This document shows, in pieces, positions 16,181 to 24,329 of a stretch of DNA of 39,559 nt (position 1 is its first letter; every line of letters begins with the position of its first letter). The stretch lies in assembly GCA_024641965.1 (NCBI GenBank), contig JAHECC010000018.1, forward strand, positions 1-39,559, in the 5' to 3' direction. The notes under the pieces were generated by a model that saw only the letters and a list, made by a program, of their open reading frames with translations, was not told the DNA's origin and searched no databases. The DNA comes from Rubrivivax sp. GTDB taxonomy: Bacteria > Pseudomonadota > Gammaproteobacteria > Burkholderiales > Burkholderiaceae_C. A program made the translations under genes and the position numbers.

Positions 16181-17338
16181 ATGGCCACGCCCGCACCCCC
16201 CATCAGCCCGAACACCGCAACGGTGTCGGCAAAAGCGCCGGCGCAGCGTCCGAGCGGCGGCGGCCCGAGCCCGGCATGGCGCGTGCCGTTGCTGATGCTC
16301 GGCTTCGCCAGCCTGGCCGTCGGCACCACCGCCGGGCTGGCGCGCCTGGGCTGGGCCATGCCGGCGCTGTCGGTGGCTGCAGCCGGCCTGCACGGGCCAT
16401 TGATGATCTGTGGTTTCTTCGGTGTCGTCATCAGCCTGGAGCGTGCGGTCGCCATCGGCCGCGGCTGGGCCTATACAGCACCGCTGCTTGCCGGCGCTGG
16501 CGGTGTGACGGCGTTGAACGGCGAAGCGGTGACGGCCGCGGCGATGTTCTTGGTCGCCAGCCTGATGCTGCTGGCCGCCTCGTTCGACATCTGGCGTCGC
16601 CAGCGAGCGCTGTTCAACTTCACGATGTGCGTCGGCGCCGCCTGCTGGAGCGTGGGCAATGCCCTGTGGCTGGCCGGCTGGGGGGTCTACGAAGTGGTGC
16701 CCTGGTGGCTGAGCTTCCTGATCCTGACCATCGCCGGCGAACGGCTCGAGCTGTCGCGCTTCCTGCCCCCCTCGACCACCGCCACGCACGTGTTCGCACT
16801 GTTGCTGGTACTGATCATCGCCGGACTGCTCGGCGCCAGCATGGCCTGGGGCGCGTCGCTGTTCGCCGCCGCGCTGTTGGCGCTGGCGCTGTGGTTGCTG
16901 AAGCAGGACATCGCGCGCCGCACAGTGCGCTTGCAGGGCCTGACACGCTTCATTGCACTGTGCCTGCTCAGCGGCTACGCCTGGCTCGCGGTGGGCAGCA
17001 CCATCATGCTCGGTGCCGGCACGCTTGCGCCTGGCAGCGCCGCCTACGACGCGATGGTGCACGCGATCGGCCTGGGTTTCGTCTTCTCTATGGTCTTCGG
17101 CCATGCCGCGATCATCTTTCCCGCGGTGCTGCGCGTGGCCGTGCCCTATCACCCCGTGTTCTATCTGCCGCTGCTGCTGCTGCATGGCTCGGTGACGTTG
17201 CGCCTGGCCGGCGACGCGACCGGCCAGGCGCAATGGCTGGCCGTCGGCGGCACGCTCAACGCCGTCGCGCTGCTGGCCTTCATCGCCTGTATGCTCGGCA
17301 CAGTGTTGCGCGGCCGCCTCGCCCATCACCGACCGTGA
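16181..17338 (+). CDS. Polytopic membrane protein, NnrS-like (tentative)
   Basis: A 385-residue protein with a Pro/Ala-rich cytoplasmic N-terminal tail of about 30 residues and then 10-12 hydrophobic helices. It includes AGLHGPLMICGFFGVVIS, HAIGLGFVFSMVFGHAAI and YHPVFYLPLLLLHGS. The repeated His-in-helix pattern and overall layout resemble NnrS-type proteins of nitrogen-oxide-responsive operons. I chose the ATG at 16181 because CAGGGAA lies upstream. It stands between the MIP18 gene and the transporter genes. Function is not certain; haem, copper or NO handling is the best guess. Confidence 0.65.
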   Translation: MATPAPPISPNTATVSAKAPAQRPSGGGPSPAWRVPLLMLGFASLAVGTTAGLARLGWAMPALSVAAAGLHGPLMICGFFGVVISLERAVAIGRGWAYTAPLLAGAGGVTALNGEAVTAAAMFLVASLMLLAASFDIWRRQRALFNFTMCVGAACWSVGNALWLAGWGVYEVVPWWLSFLILTIAGERLELSRFLPPSTTATHVFALLLVLIIAGLLGASMAWGASLFAAALLALALWLLKQDIARRTVRLQGLTRFIALCLLSGYAWLAVGSTIMLGAGTLAPGSAAYDAMVHAIGLGFVFSMVFGHAAIIFPAVLRVAVPYHPVFYLPLLLLHGSVTLRLAGDATGQAQWLAVGGTLNAVALLAFIACMLGTVLRGRLAHHRP

Positions 17339-17366
17339 TCAAACGCCAACCTGAAGGAGACAAAGC

Positions 17367-18530
17367 ATGAAACTGTTCCAAATCACCGTCATCGCTGCCG
17401 CCGCCACGCTGGCCAGCCCGTGGAGCCTGGCGCAGGGCCAGCCGCCACTGAAGGTCGGGCTGATGTTGCCGGCCACCGGCACCTTCGCCGCGCTGGGCAC
17501 GGCCATCGAAAACGGCTTCAAGCTGTATGTCGATCAACAAGGCGGCAAGCTCGGCGGGCGCAGCATCGAATACGTCAAGGTGGACGACGAGTCCGACCCG
17601 TCCAAGGCCACCGACAACATCAACAAGCTGATCAAGCGCGACAACGTCGACGTGGTGGTGGGCACGGTGCATTCGGGCGTGGCCATGGCCATGGCCAAGG
17701 TCGCAAAGGACACCGGCACGCTGATGATCGACCCGAACGCCGGCGCCGATGCCATCACCGGCCCGATGTGCGCGGTGAACATCTTCCGCAGCTCGTTCTC
17801 CAACTGGCAGCCCGGCTACGCCATGGGCGAGGTGATGGCCAAGAAGGGGCACAAGAAAGTCATCACCATCACCTGGAAATACGCCGCCGGTGCCGAATCG
17901 GTGAACGGCTTCACGGAGGCCTTCAAGAAGGGCGGCGGCACGGTGCTGAAGGACCTGACCGTGCCCTTCCCTAGCGTCGAGTTCCAGGCGCTGCTGACCG
18001 AGATCGCCGCGGCCAAGCCCGATGCGGTGTACACCTTCTTCGCCGGCGGCGGTGCGGTCAAGTTCGTCAAGGACTATGCCGCCGCGGGCTTGAAGGGCAA
18101 CATCCCGCTGTATGGCGCCGGTTTCCTCACCGACGGCACGCTCGAGGCGCAAGGTGCCACGGCCGATGGCCTGCAGACCGCGCTGCACTATGGCGACGGG
18201 CTGAACACGCCGCGCGACAATGCCTTCCGGCTGGCCTACGCGAAGGCCTACAAGCTGCAACCCGACGTGTACGCGGTGCAGGGCTATGACGCGGCGCAGA
18301 TCCTGGGCATCGGCCTGGCGGCGACCAAGGGTGACGTGAGCAAACAGAAGGAGTTCGCCGCCGCCGTGGGCAAGAGCAAGATAGACAGCCCGCGCGGTGC
18401 CTTCATGCTGTCCAAGGCGCACAACCCGATTCAGGACATGTACCTGCGCGAGGTGAAGGACAAGGAGAACAAGATCGTGGGCATCGCCGCGAAGTCCCTC
18501 TCCGACCCGGCGCGCGGCTGCAAGATGTGA
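17367..18530 (+). CDS. Branched-chain-type ABC transporter, periplasmic binding protein for aromatic acids
   Basis: A 387-residue type I periplasmic binding protein (LivK/HbaE-like). It has a signal peptide with MKLF, a hydrophobic core and a likely cleavage after A22 (SLA-QG). The mature start LKVGLMLPATGTFAALG is typical of the family. AAGGAG lies 9 bases before the ATG. Two permeases and two ATPases follow. Such importers carry amino acids but are also found with benzoate and hydroxybenzoate pathways. The location between two aromatic degradation blocks makes an aromatic acid the likely ligand, though residues for ligand choice cannot be read off. Confidence 0.88.
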   Translation: MKLFQITVIAAAATLASPWSLAQGQPPLKVGLMLPATGTFAALGTAIENGFKLYVDQQGGKLGGRSIEYVKVDDESDPSKATDNINKLIKRDNVDVVVGTVHSGVAMAMAKVAKDTGTLMIDPNAGADAITGPMCAVNIFRSSFSNWQPGYAMGEVMAKKGHKKVITITWKYAAGAESVNGFTEAFKKGGGTVLKDLTVPFPSVEFQALLTEIAAAKPDAVYTFFAGGGAVKFVKDYAAAGLKGNIPLYGAGFLTDGTLEAQGATADGLQTALHYGDGLNTPRDNAFRLAYAKAYKLQPDVYAVQGYDAAQILGIGLAATKGDVSKQKEFAAAVGKSKIDSPRGAFMLSKAHNPIQDMYLREVKDKENKIVGIAAKSLSDPARGCKM

Positions 18531-18536
18531 GCTAGG

Positions 18537-18621
18537 CCCCACCCCCAACGGCCTTCGGCCGCCCCCTCGAGGGGCACTGCCAGTGGACCGGCGAAGCCGG
18601 ATCCACGGCAGTCGCTGGATG
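18537..18621 (+). repeat. REP-like compound hairpin, copy 1 (binding protein/permease junction)
   Basis: About 85 bases that start CCCCACCCCC and fold as three hairpins: GGCC-TTCG-GGCC, CCCCTCGAGGGG, and a long stem built from CTGCC/GGCAG, GTGGA/TCCAC and CCGGC/GCCGG around a GAA loop. A related copy lies at 19532-19619 with paired substitutions that keep the stems. Elements of this kind are, from memory, common between genes in Burkholderiales. Within this operon it may stabilise the binding-protein mRNA or reduce read-through into the permease gene. Confidence 0.75.
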
Positions 18622-18645
18622 CGTTTGCCCTAAAGTGCGGTCTCG

Positions 18646-19527
18646 ATGGACTTCGCCACTTTCCTGATCCAGTGCCTGAACTCGCTGCAGTACGGGCTGC
18701 TGCTGTTCCTGGTGGCGTCGGGGCTGACGCTGATCTTCGGCATCATGGGCGTCATCAACCTGGCGCACGGCAGCTTCTACATGATCGGTGCGTACATGGC
18801 CTACGCGTTGGCGCCGGTCGTCGCGGCCACTTTCGGCGGCGGCTTCTTTGCCACCCTGGCGGCCGGCCTGGTACTGGCGGTGCTGCTCGGCTACGTGCTG
18901 GAGTGGGCCTTCTTCAGCTTCCTCTACGAACGCGAGCACCTGCAACAGGTGCTGATGACCTACGGCCTGATCCTGGTGTTCGAGGAGTTGCGCAGCATTC
19001 TCGTCGGCGACGACGTGCACGGCGTGCAGGCCCCGGAGATGCTGGCCGGCACGCTGCCCTTGGGCGACGTCATGACCTACCCGGTCTATCGCCTGTTCAT
19101 CTCCGGCGTGTGCCTGCTGCTGGCGCTGGGCATGTTCCTCGTGCTCAAGCGCACGCGGCTGGGCATGATGATCCGCGCCGGCAGCACGAACCGCGAGATG
19201 GTGCAGTCGCTGGGCATCGACATCAAGTTCCTGTACCGCGTGGTCTTCGCCGGCGGCGTGGCCATCGCCGTGCTCGCCGGCATGGTGGCCGCGCCGGTGT
19301 CCTCGGTCTACCCCGGCATGGGCAACTCGGTGCTGATCATCTGCTTCGTCGTCGTCGTCATCGGCGGCATCGGTTCGATCCGCGGCGCGCTGCTCGCGGC
19401 GCTGCTGATCGGCGCGGTCGATACCTTCGGCAAGGTGCTGCTGCCACAGGCCGCGGGAGTGCTGGTGTATGTGCTGATGGCGCTGATCCTGCTGTGGAAA
19501 CCCGATGGTCTCTTCAAGGCGGGGTGA
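18646..19527 (+). CDS. Branched-chain-type ABC transporter permease (LivH-like)
   Basis: A 293-residue inner-membrane permease with about eight helices. The N-terminal LIFGIMGVINLAHGSFYMIG and the later RAGSTNREMVQSLGIDI and GGIGSIRGALLAALLIG segments are classic LivH-family landmarks (the EAA-like loop and the last helices). It pairs with the LivM-type permease downstream. The two permeases are separated by a REP-like element, as is the binding protein from this gene. The ribosome site before ATG 18646 is weak. Confidence 0.9.
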   Translation: MDFATFLIQCLNSLQYGLLLFLVASGLTLIFGIMGVINLAHGSFYMIGAYMAYALAPVVAATFGGGFFATLAAGLVLAVLLGYVLEWAFFSFLYEREHLQQVLMTYGLILVFEELRSILVGDDVHGVQAPEMLAGTLPLGDVMTYPVYRLFISGVCLLLALGMFLVLKRTRLGMMIRAGSTNREMVQSLGIDIKFLYRVVFAGGVAIAVLAGMVAAPVSSVYPGMGNSVLIICFVVVVIGGIGSIRGALLAALLIGAVDTFGKVLLPQAAGVLVYVLMALILLWKPDGLFKAG

Positions 19528-19531
19528 AATG

Positions 19532-19619
19532 ACCCACCCCCGAAGCGCCTTCGGCGCTCCCCCTCAAGGGGGCGCTGACAGCGGCCCGGCAAAGCCGGTT
19601 CCGCGTCAGCCGCTCGATG
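19532..19619 (+). repeat. REP-like compound hairpin, copy 2 (permease/permease junction)
   Basis: A diverged second copy of the element at 18537-18621. It has GCGCC-TTCG-GGCGC, CCCCCT/AGGGGG, and a long stem of CTGAC/GTCAG, GCGG/CCGC and CCGGC/GCCGG around an AAA loop. Relative to copy 1, CTGCC/GGCAG became CTGAC/GTCAG and GTGG/CCAC became GCGG/CCGC. Both sides of each stem changed together, so the fold, not the sequence, is being kept. Confidence 0.75.
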
Positions 19620-19642
19620 GGCAGTTGTCGGCGCGCTGAGCC

Positions 19643-20650
19643 ATGCGTTCGACCATCGCCTTCGTCACCGCGGCCTTCGTGCTGTTAGCGCTGTACCCTT
19701 TCGTGGCCGGCGACTACGGGCTGGACCTGGTGGCCAAGATCATGATCTACGCCATCCTGGCATTGAGCCTGGAACTGCTGGTCGGCAGCACCGGGCTGGT
19801 GTGCTTCGGCCAGGCGGCGTTCTTCGGCATCGGCGCCTATGCGGCGGTGCTGCTGTCGCCACAGAGCGATGCAGCCTCGCTGTGGTGGCTGCTGCCGGCC
19901 AGCATGGGGCTGGCCGCGGTGTATGCGCTGTTCGTCGGTGCGCTGTCGCTGCGCACCAAGGGTGTTTACTTCATCATGGTCACGCTGGCCTTCGCGCAGA
20001 TGGCCTACTTCGTCATCCACGACACGCCGCTGGGCGGCGGCACCGACGGCATCTACCTGTACTTCAAACCCGCCGTCGGCCCGGGCATCGACCTGGACGA
20101 AGCGCACACGCTGTATGCCCTGATCCTGGCCTGCCTGGTGGCGGTGTACCTGCTGCTGGCGCAGCTGCTGCGTTCGCAGTTCGGCCACGCATTGGCCGGC
20201 ATCCGCGTCAACGAGCAACGCATGCGCGCCACCGGCTTTTCCACCTACCCGTACAAACTGGCCGCCTTCGTCATCTCCGGTGCCATCGCCGGGCTGGCGG
20301 GCTTTTTGTTCGCCGTGAAGGACGGTTACGTCAACCCCGAAATGCTCAGCTGGCACCTGTCTGGCGCGGTGCTGATCATGATCATCCTCGGCGGACTGGG
20401 GCACCTGCGCGGCGCGCTGATCGGTGCCTTCGCCTTCGCGCTGCTGCAGGAGTTCTTCAAGTCCGACGCCGTCTTCGGCAGCTTCGCGCGGCATTGGCAA
20501 CTGGGTCTGGGACTGGCCATCATCGCCAGCGTCGCGCTGCTGCCGCGCGGCCTGATCGGCTTGCCCGGCATGTGGCGTGAACGGCTCCAGGGTCCGAGCC
20601 GGGGCCGCCGTGCCGCGCCGCCACCGCAGGTGGACGATGAGCCAAGCTGA
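19643..20650 (+). CDS. Branched-chain-type ABC transporter permease (LivM-like)
   Basis: A 335-residue permease with about nine helices. It has LSLELLVGSTGLVCFGQAAF near the N terminus, the RTKGVYFIMVTLAFAQM segment and the cytoplasmic loop GIRVNEQRMRATGF, all typical of LivM. Its last 14 bases overlap the ATPase gene. The C-terminal tail is Arg/Pro-rich and cytoplasmic. It forms the membrane channel with the LivH-like subunit. Confidence 0.9.
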   Translation: MRSTIAFVTAAFVLLALYPFVAGDYGLDLVAKIMIYAILALSLELLVGSTGLVCFGQAAFFGIGAYAAVLLSPQSDAASLWWLLPASMGLAAVYALFVGALSLRTKGVYFIMVTLAFAQMAYFVIHDTPLGGGTDGIYLYFKPAVGPGIDLDEAHTLYALILACLVAVYLLLAQLLRSQFGHALAGIRVNEQRMRATGFSTYPYKLAAFVISGAIAGLAGFLFAVKDGYVNPEMLSWHLSGAVLIMIILGGLGHLRGALIGAFAFALLQEFFKSDAVFGSFARHWQLGLGLAIIASVALLPRGLIGLPGMWRERLQGPSRGRRAAPPPQVDDEPS

Positions 20651-21392
20651 GACCCTGTTGCGCGCCACCGGCATCAGCCGCCGCTGGGGCGGCCTGGTCG
20701 CGGTGGACTCCGTGTCGATCGAACTGCAGCGCGGCGTGCTGCACGCACTGATCGGCACCAACGGCGCCGGCAAGTCGACGTTGGTGAACATCCTTTCGGG
20801 CGAGTTGCCGGCGTCGGCGGGCCGCGTGGAAATGCTCGGTGCCGACGTGACGGCCTGGTCGCAGCCCCGGCGCGCACGCGCCGGGCTGGGGCGCAGCTAC
20901 CAGCGCAACACCATCTATCCCAGCTTCAGCGTCTACGAGAACTGCCGTCTGGCGGCACAGGCGATGTGGCAGCGGCCCGCATCGTTGTGGCGCACCGCTG
21001 CCGGCTGCGAGAGCTGCCGTGAGGCTGCGCTGAATGCAGCGCGGCGCTGCGGGCTGGAGGCCCAAATGGAGCTCAGCGCGGGGCTGCTATCGCATGGGCA
21101 GAAGCGCCAGCTCGAGATCGCACTGTGCCTGGCGACGAACCCGCAGGTGCTGCTGTTCGACGAACCGCTGGCCGGGATGGGCGCGGACGAAAGTGAACGC
21201 ATGCTGGCGCTGCTGGGCGAGCTGAAGGACGGCCACGCCATCTTGCTGGTCGAACACGACATGGACGCGGTGTTTCGTGTCGCCGACCGCATCACCGTGA
21301 TGGTCAACGGCGCCGTCATCGCCTGCGACATACCCGAGGCGGTGCGCGCCAGTGCCGAGGTGCAGGCCGCCTATCTGGGTGCCGACGTCTGA
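20637..21392 (+). CDS. ABC transporter ATP-binding protein (LivG-like)
   Basis: A 251-residue ATPase with Walker A GTNGAGKST, the signature LSHGQKRQLEIA (His where most have Gly in LSGGQ), Walker B VLLFDEPLAGM and the switch histidine in LLVEHDMD. It energises import of the aromatic or amino acid substrate. I place the start at ATG 20637, inside the end of livM, because it gives the usual LivG N terminus; a longer in-frame start at 20577 would add a basic, unrelated extension. Confidence 0.88.
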   Translation: MSQAETLLRATGISRRWGGLVAVDSVSIELQRGVLHALIGTNGAGKSTLVNILSGELPASAGRVEMLGADVTAWSQPRRARAGLGRSYQRNTIYPSFSVYENCRLAAQAMWQRPASLWRTAAGCESCREAALNAARRCGLEAQMELSAGLLSHGQKRQLEIALCLATNPQVLLFDEPLAGMGADESERMLALLGELKDGHAILLVEHDMDAVFRVADRITVMVNGAVIACDIPEAVRASAEVQAAYLGADV

Positions 21393-21412
21393 TGATTGCC
21401 GCGGAGCCAAGC

Positions 21413-22114
21413 ATGATCGTCGAGGCGCAGGGCATTCACGCCTGGTATGGCTCGAGCCACGTGCTGCATGGCGTGGACCTGCGCATTCATCGCGGTGAAA
21501 GCGTCGGCCTGCTGGGACGCAACGGCATGGGCAAGAGCACGCTGATCCGCACGCTGCTCGGCCATGTGACGCAGCGCGACGGGCACATCGGCATGTTCGG
21601 CCGCGACGCGTCGCGCTACCGTCCGCACCAGGTGGCGCGGCTGGGCGTGGCCTATGTGCCCGAGGGCCGCGGCATCTTCCCCAATCTGAGCGTGCGCGAG
21701 AACCTGGTGATGGCCGCGCGGCGCGGTGGCGGGGGCACCGACGACTGGTCGCTCGAGCGTGTGCTGCAGACGTTTGCCCGGCTGCAGGAACGTCTGACGC
21801 ACCTGGGCGCACAGCTGTCGGGCGGTGAGCAGCAGATGTTGTCGATCGGCCGCGCGCTGATGACGCAGCCCGAGTTGCTGATCCTGGACGAAGCCACCGA
21901 AGGTCTGGCGCCGCAGATCGTGGCCGAGATCTGGCGCGTTCTCGGGCAAATTCGCGCCAGCGGCATTGCCACCCTGGTCGTCGACCGCGACTACCGCAAG
22001 GTGCTCGCGCGCACCGACCGCGCACTGGTGCTGCAGAAGGGCCGCGTGGTGCTCGAAGGCGCATCCGCGCAGGTGGCGGGCGACGCTGCGCTGTCGGGAT
22101 TCCTGGGGGTCTGA
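21413..22114 (+). CDS. ABC transporter ATP-binding protein (LivF-like)
   Basis: A 233-residue ATPase with Walker A GRNGMGKST, the signature LSGGEQQMLSIGRA and Walker B LLILDEATEGLAP, which is the LivF subtype. The usual H-loop region reads LVVDRDYRKV, so the switch histidine seems to be replaced (Arg in VDRD instead of EHN/EQN), an oddity in an otherwise normal domain. ATG 21413 is preferred because GGAG lies 6 bases upstream; ATG 21392, which overlaps the previous stop, is an alternative giving 7 more residues. It is the last gene of the transporter unit. Confidence 0.88.
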   Translation: MIVEAQGIHAWYGSSHVLHGVDLRIHRGESVGLLGRNGMGKSTLIRTLLGHVTQRDGHIGMFGRDASRYRPHQVARLGVAYVPEGRGIFPNLSVRENLVMAARRGGGGTDDWSLERVLQTFARLQERLTHLGAQLSGGEQQMLSIGRALMTQPELLILDEATEGLAPQIVAEIWRVLGQIRASGIATLVVDRDYRKVLARTDRALVLQKGRVVLEGASAQVAGDAALSGFLGV

Positions 22115-22160
22115 TTTCGGGTGGCAGCAAACCGTGAGCCAGCTTGCCCGCGGCTCGGCA

Positions 22161-23375
22161 TCAAAGCGTGCCAGCGCGCAGCCCGGACTGCCCGGTGAGT
22201 TGCCGCGTGATCGCCGCCTTGACGATGCGGCTGATGCCGGGCAGCTTTTCCGAAGCCGCGAGCACCGTGCGCCGCGCCAGCTTCGCCGGCGCATGCTCGT
22301 CGGTGAACAGCTTGACCAGCATGTTCGTGCCCAGGTAGGTGGGCAGCGTCGCGCGGCGGTGGGTCTCGGCATAACGCGCCAGCGTGGCAGCATCGCCCAG
22401 GTCCTTGCCGGCGGCGTGTGCCGCCTTCAGTTCGCGCGCCAGCACCTCCACGCCATAGAGGCCGAAGTTGTAGCCATGCGCCGTCACCGGATGCATGCCC
22501 ACCGCGGCGTCGCCGACCAGCGCAAATCGAGGGCCGGAGAAGCGGTGCGCGTACACCCCCACCAGCGGGTAGTGGTGGCGTGGCCCGGCGGCGCTCATGG
22601 CGCCGAGCAACGCCGGCGACTGCGCCTGCACGCGTGTCGCGAATTCGCCGTCGCCGGCTGCCAGCCAGTGCGGCGCCCGGCTCGAAGCCACCGTCACCAC
22701 GGCCGAACATTGGCGATCGTTCATCGGCAGCAGCGCCAGCGTGTTGCCGTAGCGGAAGCATTCCCAGGCGATGCCCTGTGAATCGTGCTCATGCGCCACG
22801 CGGCCGACGACCACGCTGCGCGCGAAGTCATGCTGCGACGCGCCGATGCCGGCCAGCCGGCGTGTGTTCGAGAAGCGGCTGTCGGCGGCGACGACCAGCG
22901 GTGCCGTGAAGCTGCGCCCGCCGTCCAGCGTGACGCGGGCCGCATCGGACTCAAGCACGAGCGCGGTGACACGCGCGTCGAACACCACGCGCAGCGCTGC
23001 CCGGCCGGCCGCGCCTTGCCAGGCGGCTTGGCGGATCAAATGATTTGGCACCAACCAGCCCAGCGTCTGCAGCCCGGTTCCGGCGGTGCTGAAATGCAGC
23101 GCCGCGGTGCGCGCATCGCCATCCACCACCCTTGCCTCACGCAATAGCGCCGGCACCTCGGCAGGCAGGCGGTCCCATAGGCCCAGCGTCTGCAGCACGC
23201 CACGCGCGCGATGCGTCAGCGCGATGTCGCGGCCATCCTCTGCCGGCTGCTCGACCGCGGCGCGTGGCGCCTGCTCGAGCACCAGGGTGCCGATCCCGGC
23301 GTCGGCCAGCGCACAAGCCAGCGCCAAGCCCGCAGGCCCGGCGCCGACGATCAGAACTTCGGCGTCGTGTGTCAT
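22161..23375 (-). CDS. FAD-dependent hydroxylase of the UbiH/COQ6 family (UbiM-like)
   Basis: A 404-residue flavoprotein monooxygenase. The N-terminal dinucleotide motif is VLIVGAGPAGLALA, a DGRDIALTH segment follows around residue 50, and the FAD ribityl-binding motif FALVGDAAVGMHPVTAHG lies near residue 290. The overall pattern resembles UbiH/UbiF/UbiM ubiquinone-ring hydroxylases; the UbiM subgroup is my best guess. It needs O2, which contrasts with the anaerobic genes around it. It follows bcrD on the same strand after 104 bases and a strong hairpin, and converges with the transporter operon. Confidence 0.75.
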   Translation of the reverse strand: MTHDAEVLIVGAGPAGLALACALADAGIGTLVLEQAPRAAVEQPAEDGRDIALTHRARGVLQTLGLWDRLPAEVPALLREARVVDGDARTAALHFSTAGTGLQTLGWLVPNHLIRQAAWQGAAGRAALRVVFDARVTALVLESDAARVTLDGGRSFTAPLVVAADSRFSNTRRLAGIGASQHDFARSVVVGRVAHEHDSQGIAWECFRYGNTLALLPMNDRQCSAVVTVASSRAPHWLAAGDGEFATRVQAQSPALLGAMSAAGPRHHYPLVGVYAHRFSGPRFALVGDAAVGMHPVTAHGYNFGLYGVEVLARELKAAHAAGKDLGDAATLARYAETHRRATLPTYLGTNMLVKLFTDEHAPAKLARRTVLAASEKLPGISRIVKAAITRQLTGQSGLRAGTL

Positions 23376-23401
23376 TCAGCGATCTTGCCTGCGAGCGCCG
23401 T

Positions 23402-23446
23402 TGCACCGCCTTGACGCGGTTCAACGAATGGCGTCAAGGCAGTGCA
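23402..23446 (-). terminator. Strong hairpin between bcrD and the UbiM-like gene
   Basis: GCCTTGACGC (23408-23417) and GCGTCAAGGC (23431-23440) form a perfect 10-bp stem with a 13-base loop. One mismatch further out, TGCAC (23402-23406) pairs with GTGCA (23442-23446). It begins 33 bases past the bcrD stop. There is no U-run after it on the minus strand, so it may be a processing or 3'-end-protecting structure, a Rho-linked terminator, or an operator for the next gene. Confidence 0.5.
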
Positions 23447-23479
23447 GCGGCTTGGATATGTCCGTGATCTGCCGTGCGC

Positions 23480-24328
23480 TCAGGCCGCCACGGCCTCATC
23501 CATCGCTTTCAGCTTGGCATGGCGGAACGCGCCCCACAGCGCCGCGCCGATGGCGCCAGCAAAAATCGAATCCGGGTGGCTGACGGCCGTGACCGCGACC
23601 TTCTCGTTGACCATCTCTTCCTGGATCGCCGCCACCAGGCCGCTGTCGAGCGCCAGCCCGCCGGTGATCAGCGCGGTACCCTGGCGAATGCCTGTCACCT
23701 TGAGCAGTTTGACGATGCGCGAGGCCATCGACAGGTGGATGCCCTTCAGCACATCGGGCGTGGCGATGCCGCGCGAGACCATGTTGATGACGTCGGTCTC
23801 GGCCAGTACGGCGCAGATCGAGCTGCATTTCTCGGGGTTCTTCGCGCCTTGCGACAGCGGGCCGATTTCCTCGACGGCCACGCCCAGGTAGCGCGCGATG
23901 TTCTCCAGGAACTGTCCCGAACCCGACGCGCACTGGCTGGTCATCTTGTACGACAGCACCTTGCCGCGCTCGTCGACATAGATGGCGCGGCCGTTGAGCG
24001 CGCCGATATCCACCACCGCATTCGCGCCGGGGTGCAGGAACACGCCGCCGCGTGCGTGCGTGGTCATCGAATAGAAGTGGCCGGTGGCGAAAGCAACGTT
24101 CTCGCCCTCGCCTGTCGTCGCCAGGTAGTCGACGTCGTCGATGCCCATGCCGGCGTCGTCGAGCACGCCGTCGCGCCCTTCTTCGGCCAGCGTCATCGGG
24201 TCGCGCCGGCGGATGCGCTCGCAGCGCTTGGACAGCCACTCGGGCGTGCCGTCCTCGTGCACGCGAAAGAGCACGCTCTTCACCGCGCCGGAGCCGATGT
24301 CGATGCCGATGGTGTGGGTGTCGCTCAT
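23480..24328 (-). CDS. bcrD: Benzoyl-CoA reductase subunit D (ATPase/FeS)
   Basis: A 282-residue ASKHA-fold ATPase subunit. It has the phosphate-binding start IGIDIGSGAVKSVLF, a second nucleotide motif VVDIGALNGRAI, and cysteines in TSQCASGSGQF and KCSSICAVLAETD that supply ligands for the [4Fe-4S] cluster shared with BcrA. BcrA and BcrD hydrolyse ATP to push electrons into the ring-reducing BcrBC module. ATG 24328 gives the normal family start; the frame is open upstream only as a shadow of bcrA. One base separates it from bcrA. No ferredoxin gene follows, unlike in some relatives. Confidence 0.93.
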   Translation of the reverse strand: MSDTHTIGIDIGSGAVKSVLFRVHEDGTPEWLSKRCERIRRRDPMTLAEEGRDGVLDDAGMGIDDVDYLATTGEGENVAFATGHFYSMTTHARGGVFLHPGANAVVDIGALNGRAIYVDERGKVLSYKMTSQCASGSGQFLENIARYLGVAVEEIGPLSQGAKNPEKCSSICAVLAETDVINMVSRGIATPDVLKGIHLSMASRIVKLLKVTGIRQGTALITGGLALDSGLVAAIQEEMVNEKVAVTAVSHPDSIFAGAIGAALWGAFRHAKLKAMDEAVAA

Positions 24329-24329
24329 G

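Noticed and set aside
15821-17329. A 502-codon minus-strand frame opposite the MIP18 and membrane-protein genes
   Set aside because: Gln/His/Arg-rich low-complexity translation without motifs, while the + strand shows a coherent family protein and helices.
22115-22160. GAGCC/GGCTC stem in the livF/UbiM-like convergent gap as a bidirectional terminator
   Set aside because: Short stem, long loop and no T-run on either strand; not strong enough to list.
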